NCBI GenBank assembly: GCA_024743275.1
Contig: JANSWW010000008.1
Span: 1-64,000 of the forward strand
Reading direction: 5' to 3'
Origin: Alphaproteobacteria bacterium
GTDB lineage: Bacteria; Pseudomonadota; Alphaproteobacteria; JANSWW01
Length of the DNA stretch: 64,000 nt
Numbering within the stretch: position 1 is the stretch's first letter; every line of letters begins with the position of its first letter. The position numbers and the translations under genes were made by a program. Below, one piece after another: positions 59,888 to 64,000 of this stretch. The notes under the pieces are model-generated. The model made no database searches, was not told the DNA's origin, and saw only the letters and a program-made list of their open reading frames with translations.

Positions 59888-61030
59888 CTAGACCGACGTC
59901 TTCTCGATCTCGAGGACGATGTGGATGTAGTCCATCGCATGGCCGGCTGGATCGGCGGCCACGCGGTCTTCATAGCGGCGGTAGAACAGATCGACGAGAC
60001 TCTGGGCCTCCTCGGCCGGCCGGCCGGAGAGCGCGGTCCTGAACACAGTCTCCGACCATGAGCGTAGGGTCGGCACCAGATTGGCGGCGAACTCGGCCGC
60101 CGACATCGCGCCGCCGGCCTCGGCGAAGGCCTGCTCATAGGGGCAGCGGGTGTGGCGGCTGCCGGCCGAGACCAGCCTGAGCCCCGCCCGGGAGACCGGG
60201 GAGGTCTCGTCCAGCAGGGGGGCGGTGAACTCGGCCTGGGTCCGGTAATATTGGGCGAAGGTCGCCCGGTCGAAATCCTCCGGCGTGATGCGGCCTTCGT
60301 CCCGCATCTCGGACCAGAGGGTCGCGAACATGTCGAACATTTGCACGCCGCCGGTGTTGCCGAGATAGCGGCCTTCCTCGTCGATCCCGAAATTGACGCA
60401 GAGGAAACGGCCGCCCGGCTTCAGTTCCGCCGCCCGGGCGAGCAGAATGCGCTCCCAATCCTTCCGCGCCTGGGCGGCGAAACGCTCGGCCTCCTCACCG
60501 ACGGCCCCGACCGCGTGGACATGGTTGGTGATGTCACAGGGGGTTTCCGACACATAGTGCATCGCCGTCGCGGAGAAGCCGAAATCCAGACTGTCCTTGG
60601 GGAAAAGCTGGCTATGAAAACCGGTGCCGCAGCCATGGACGGAGACGCCGTCGAACGCCTTTTGGTAGGCGAAGGCCGGATCGCCCTGCAGCCCCTGCAT
60701 GGTCCGGAACAGGGTCGAGAAATCGTTGGAGGGCAGATCGGTGTAGGTCAGGACGATCTCCCGGTGGTCGCCGGCGTCCCGCAGACCCTCGATGAGCCGA
60801 TACCACATCTCGCGGCTGGTGCCCCCGTCGGCGGAACCGTAATCCGCGAGCCGGAGAGGCTCCTTGGCGCCGGGTGCCGGCGGCAGCGCCGCCCGCACCA
60901 TGGGCAGGGCGTTGTTGATCGCGATGCGGGCACCGGCGGTCCTTTCCGAGTAATAGCCGCCGCTGCGCATGGATAGGACGCCCTGGGTGTTGCGGGCTTG
61001 CTGGTCCCCCCGCGTCATGGCCTGTGTCAT
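59888..61030 (-). CDS. SABATH-type SAM-dependent carboxyl methyltransferase
   Basis: From ATG 61030 (GGAGAGGA upstream) it is 380 aa. The N-terminal SMRSGGYYSERTAGARIAINNALP, RLADYGSADGGTS (SAM site), LPSNDFSTLF, and FHSQLFPKDSLDFGFSATAMHYVSETP follow the plan of SABATH enzymes, best known from plants. Those methylate carboxyl groups of small acids such as salicylate, jasmonate or indole-acetate. Bacterial members exist but are uncommon. It is 28 bp downstream of the hybrid kinase gene on the same strand, so it may be its target or partner. Confidence 0.82.
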   Translation of the reverse strand: MTQAMTRGDQQARNTQGVLSMRSGGYYSERTAGARIAINNALPMVRAALPPAPGAKEPLRLADYGSADGGTSREMWYRLIEGLRDAGDHREIVLTYTDLPSNDFSTLFRTMQGLQGDPAFAYQKAFDGVSVHGCGTGFHSQLFPKDSLDFGFSATAMHYVSETPCDITNHVHAVGAVGEEAERFAAQARKDWERILLARAAELKPGGRFLCVNFGIDEEGRYLGNTGGVQMFDMFATLWSEMRDEGRITPEDFDRATFAQYYRTQAEFTAPLLDETSPVSRAGLRLVSAGSRHTRCPYEQAFAEAGGAMSAAEFAANLVPTLRSWSETVFRTALSGRPAEEAQSLVDLFYRRYEDRVAADPAGHAMDYIHIVLEIEKTSV

Positions 61031-61058
61031 GAACTGTCCTCTCCGTGCTGTTCTGTCC

Positions 61059-64000
61059 TTAAATCGATGTTGTGGCACTCCGGGTCCGGATCCAGGCGGT
61101 CACCGTGCCGGCCTCCTCCGTCGCGGCCGCGAAGAGATCCGGGATTTGCGGCCAATCTTCCTCGGTGGCGGCGGTCTCCAGGGCTTCGAGCGCGGCCCGC
61201 AGTCGCTCGGCGCAGGCGTTGGCGGCCGCGCCTTTGGCGGCGTGGCTCGCCTCCCGCAGGTCCCTGGCTTCTCGGTCGGCGATGGCGTGGGCCATTCGCC
61301 CGGCCAGTTCGTCATAGGACGGCTCGAACAGGCCGAGAACACCGACGATGAACTCCGGATCGGAGGTTCCGAGCACACGGGCCAGCAAGTCGACGTCGAT
61401 CGGCGCCGGGGTGTTCCGAGGGACGTGCGCCTTCTGGGCCAGCCCGGCGAGTTCTTCCTCATTGACGGCTGGAGCGTCGATCGCCGTCCACACGCCGCCC
61501 GCCATCCAGCGGGACAGGGTGGCGCTCATCCGTTCCAGGGTGACGGGCTTGGACATATAGTCGTCCATCCCGGCCGCGTGGCAGCGGTCGGCCTCGCCGA
61601 CCATCGCATTGGCGGTGAGAGCGACGATCGGGATCCGATCAGCGCCGCTTTTCGCCTCGTTGGCGCGAATGCGGCGGGCGAGCTCGTAGCCGTCCATATT
61701 CGGCATATGGCAGTCGGTCAGGACCAGGCCGTAACCCTTGCCTTTCAGCATCTCCAGGGCCTCGACCCCGTCCTCGGCGGTCTCCGACGCGATCCCCAGC
61801 AAGGCGAGTTGTCGTTTCACCACCATCCGGTTGGTCGCATTGTCCTCCACCACCAGGACGAGCCGCCCCTCGGCAAGGGCCTTGTCGGCATCGGGCGGCG
61901 TGACACTCTCCGGCGCCGACCGGACGGGGGCCACCGCCTCCAAACTCTCGTTGCTTGCCTTGCCGAGCATGATCGCCGCGGCCCGGATGAGCGCTTCCCG
62001 CCGGGGCGGGCGCGGCAGGCTGATGGCGCGGTCGTCCGCCGTGTCGGCGCCGATGATCCAAAGGCCGCGGGCCGTCGGGTCCTGCGGATTGATCGACAGC
62101 CGTGGGGCGACGGTTGCCATCGCTTCGGGGCCGAGGCGGCCATCGATCGCCAGGACGTCGAAACGCTCCCGCCATCCGGCGGCGTCCGGCAACGTCGCAT
62201 CGGTGACACGGAGGCCGGCATCTTCCAGGAGGGACCGCAGCATGGCGTCGAGTTGCCGGGACCGCCCCATGAGGGCGACCTGGTTGCCAGCGAGGTCCAG
62301 CTTGTCGATGGCGGCTTCGACCTTGTGCGCGCACGGCTCGACGGTCAGTTCCACAAAGAAGGTCGAGCCTTCGCCCACCATGCTTTCCGCCCCGATCTCG
62401 CCACCCATCAGGGTGACCAGCCTTTCGCAGATCGACAGTCCCAGGCCGGTGCCGCCGAACCGGCGTGTGGTATCGGCTTCGGCCTGGAGGAAGGGTTCGA
62501 AGAGCTGCGGTAGCCTTTCGGCCGGAACGCCGATGCCGGTGTCGACGACCTCGAAGCGGAGGATCTTCTTGGACGGATCGCCCGGATGGTCGGAACCGAA
62601 CGCGCGGAGGACAACCGACCCCTTCTCGGTGAACTTGATCGCGTTGCCGGCGAGGTTCGTGAGGATCTGGCGAAGTCTGACCGGATCGCCCAGGAAGGCA
62701 CGCGGCGCGCCGGGATCGATCAAGACGGCGAGGTCGATATCCTTCGAGCCGGCGCCCGGTGCCACCGTATCGACTACGCTCTCCATCAACGTGCGGAGGT
62801 CGATCGTTTCCTCCTCCAGCTCCAGACGGCCCGCCTCGATCTTCGAGAAGTCCAGCACGTCGTCGATGATCCGCAGCAGGACCTGACCCGATTCGCGGAT
62901 GGTCTCCAGGATCGAGCGCTGGTCGTCATCCAAGCGGGTTTGCCCCAGGACCTCCGCCATGCCGATCACCCCGTTCATCGGTGTCCGGATCTCGTGGCTC
63001 ATGGACGCGAGGAAGGCGGATTTCGCCCTGGTCGCTTCCTCGGCGATGTCGCGGGCGTCGAGCGCGGCGCGTTCGGCCTGTTTTTGCGGCGTGATGTCGA
63101 CCATCACGTTGATCCGGCCGCCGTCCGACAGTGGCGAGACGAGATATTGGACATCGACCTGGGTCAGGTCGAAGGAGAATTCCCGGATGTAGTGGTCCTC
63201 GGATCCGTAGGTCTTGTTGCGGTAGGCCATGAACTCTTCGAAGGTCATGTCCTTGCCGCGGTTGTGGGCCTCGAAGACGAAGCGGGAGAAGTCCTCGAAA
63301 TGCGGGCGCTCCACCAGGACATCCGCGGGGAAGCCGGTCAGTTCGCAGTATTTGTCGTTCCAGAACTCGATATGCCGGTCGGCATCGAAGACCAGAACGC
63401 CGACCGGGATCGAATGAAGGATGCCGCGTATCCGCTCCCGGGTTTGTTCGGCGGTATCCCGGGCCCTTTCCAGCCGCTTCGATTGGTTTTCGATCTGCTC
63501 CGCCGCCTCGATCCGGCTGCTGACATCGAGGAAGACACAAACCCATCCGCCCGTCGGAATAGGATTGACACGAATCTCCACATGGATACCCGAGCCTATC
63601 CAGTGTTCCGTGACGGCCGAGGATCCGGATGTGGTGAACATCGCTTTGCGCCGCGCGATATAGTCCTCAATGGAGCGGACATCGTCCCGTTTCTCGACGT
63701 CCTCCTTCTGCAACGCGCCGAGATTCTCGAAGGTCCGCCATTCCGCGATTTCCTCGTTCGTCAGGCCGGTCATGTCCGTATAGGTCTTGTTCCAGACCTC
63801 GAACCGTAGGTCGGGATCGTGGATGACGATCCCGGCCGGCATAGCGTCGAGCGCGGTCTGAAGGTTCTGGCGGTACTGTTCCGCCCGGTCCTTCGCTTCG
63901 AGCAGTTCGGCCGCGGCCTTGCGGTCGTCCGTCACGTCGATCCAGGAGCGGACCCAGCCGCCTTCCGGCGTCGGATGGTTTTCGACCCTGAGGACCCGCC
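61059..64000 (-). CDS. Hybrid sensor histidine kinase with PAS domains, receiver and HPt (partial)
   Basis: The frame is open through the right edge, so the N terminus is missing. Visible from the edge: the tail of one PAS, a PAS (ALDAMPAGIVIHDPDLRFEVWN), a further PAS (ILHSIPVGVLVFDADRHIEFWN), the HisKA H-box SMSHEIRTPMNGVIGMAEVL, ATPase motifs (NAIKFTEKG, DTGIGVP, FGGTGLGLSICERL) and a degenerate receiver-like segment. A true receiver follows (LVLVVEDNATNRMVV ... VLTDCHMPNMDG ... LTANAM ... SKPV), then an HPt domain with HAAKGAA. No membrane helix is visible in this part. It is the full phosphorelay chain in one protein. Confidence 0.9.
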   Translation of the reverse strand, partial: RVLRVENHPTPEGGWVRSWIDVTDDRKAAAELLEAKDRAEQYRQNLQTALDAMPAGIVIHDPDLRFEVWNKTYTDMTGLTNEEIAEWRTFENLGALQKEDVEKRDDVRSIEDYIARRKAMFTTSGSSAVTEHWIGSGIHVEIRVNPIPTGGWVCVFLDVSSRIEAAEQIENQSKRLERARDTAEQTRERIRGILHSIPVGVLVFDADRHIEFWNDKYCELTGFPADVLVERPHFEDFSRFVFEAHNRGKDMTFEEFMAYRNKTYGSEDHYIREFSFDLTQVDVQYLVSPLSDGGRINVMVDITPQKQAERAALDARDIAEEATRAKSAFLASMSHEIRTPMNGVIGMAEVLGQTRLDDDQRSILETIRESGQVLLRIIDDVLDFSKIEAGRLELEEETIDLRTLMESVVDTVAPGAGSKDIDLAVLIDPGAPRAFLGDPVRLRQILTNLAGNAIKFTEKGSVVLRAFGSDHPGDPSKKILRFEVVDTGIGVPAERLPQLFEPFLQAEADTTRRFGGTGLGLSICERLVTLMGGEIGAESMVGEGSTFFVELTVEPCAHKVEAAIDKLDLAGNQVALMGRSRQLDAMLRSLLEDAGLRVTDATLPDAAGWRERFDVLAIDGRLGPEAMATVAPRLSINPQDPTARGLWIIGADTADDRAISLPRPPRREALIRAAAIMLGKASNESLEAVAPVRSAPESVTPPDADKALAEGRLVLVVEDNATNRMVVKRQLALLGIASETAEDGVEALEMLKGKGYGLVLTDCHMPNMDGYELARRIRANEAKSGADRIPIVALTANAMVGEADRCHAAGMDDYMSKPVTLERMSATLSRWMAGGVWTAIDAPAVNEEELAGLAQKAHVPRNTPAPIDVDLLARVLGTSDPEFIVGVLGLFEPSYDELAGRMAHAIADREARDLREASHAAKGAAANACAERLRAALEALETAATEEDWPQIPDLFAAATEEAGTVTAWIRTRSATTSI

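Overview
The window looks like chromosome of a GC-rich alphaproteobacterium, probably Rhodospirillales-like and marine. The main evidence is the gene order murA - DUF2948 - hisG (short form) - hisD - UPF0262 - low-molecular-weight phosphatase - infA - maf - RNase E/G - yacG - tRNA-Phe, which is typical of that class. TRAP transport and dihydroxypropanesulfonate catabolism support a marine lifestyle. All functional names rest on reading motifs and remembered family features; no database search was run.

Layout. 1-609: the end of what is probably an element integrated at the 3' end of tRNA-Thr(GGT), with Cys-rich small proteins and a 123-nt segment closed by a perfect 22-bp RNA helix. 610-10428: the core block listed above, with two SDR genes inserted between the phosphatase gene and infA. 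10429-22934: a genomic island whose ends carry a repeat of the tRNA-Phe 3' end. It holds a three-gene ABC-three-component (ABC-3C) type defence operon between two halves of a broken IS481-type transposase, an RND efflux pump with its adaptor, an EF-hand protein, a Sel1-type lipoprotein, an AraC regulator and a 270-bp MITE-like element. The island junctions also duplicate the 5' end of a PAS-domain gene.

23262-24731 carries a PAS protein and a BASS-type symporter. 24793-37500 is the most unusual part: a biosynthetic locus that I think makes a halogenated amino acid, probably leucine- or valine-related. One operon (minus strand, 37304 to 30639) encodes a carrier protein, a SyrB2-like non-haem iron halogenase (His-Gln-Ala in place of His-X-Asp), a type II thioesterase, an RraA-like protein, a second type II thioesterase, an isopropylmalate synthase homologue without its regulatory domain, and a luciferase-like monooxygenase fused to a GNAT acetyltransferase. 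A second unit (minus strand, 29654 to 25083) encodes a 64-residue Ala/Pro-rich peptide with a near-perfect Shine-Dalgarno, a diverged leucyl-tRNA synthetase paralogue without its C-terminal domain, and a stand-alone adenylation enzyme. A tRNA-like gene whose D-stem is interrupted by 117 nt follows immediately. A phosphopantetheinyl transferase faces the other way. The two units share a promoter architecture (TCGCAAAAC followed by TTG[C/T]AT, 17 nt, TA[T/G]T[T/A]T).

37605-42072 holds a membrane protein, an SBP56/methanethiol oxidase family protein and a PAS histidine kinase with a Cys-rich tail. 42086-52470 is a complete dihydroxypropanesulfonate (DHPS) to pyruvate plus sulfite pathway: LacI-type regulator, two operator-like palindromes, a small membrane protein, TRAP transporter, HpsN/HpsO/HpsP-like dehydrogenases, SuyAB, and a YeiH-type exporter that could remove sulfite or sulfate. 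52541-64000 is mixed housekeeping and hypothetical genes, including a secreted nuclease-like protein, an EamA permease, phosphoglycolate phosphatase, a thioredoxin-fold protein, a LysR regulator, a DUF533 protein, a possible lipid-binding (TULIP-like) protein, a SABATH-type methyltransferase and a hybrid histidine kinase that runs off the right edge.
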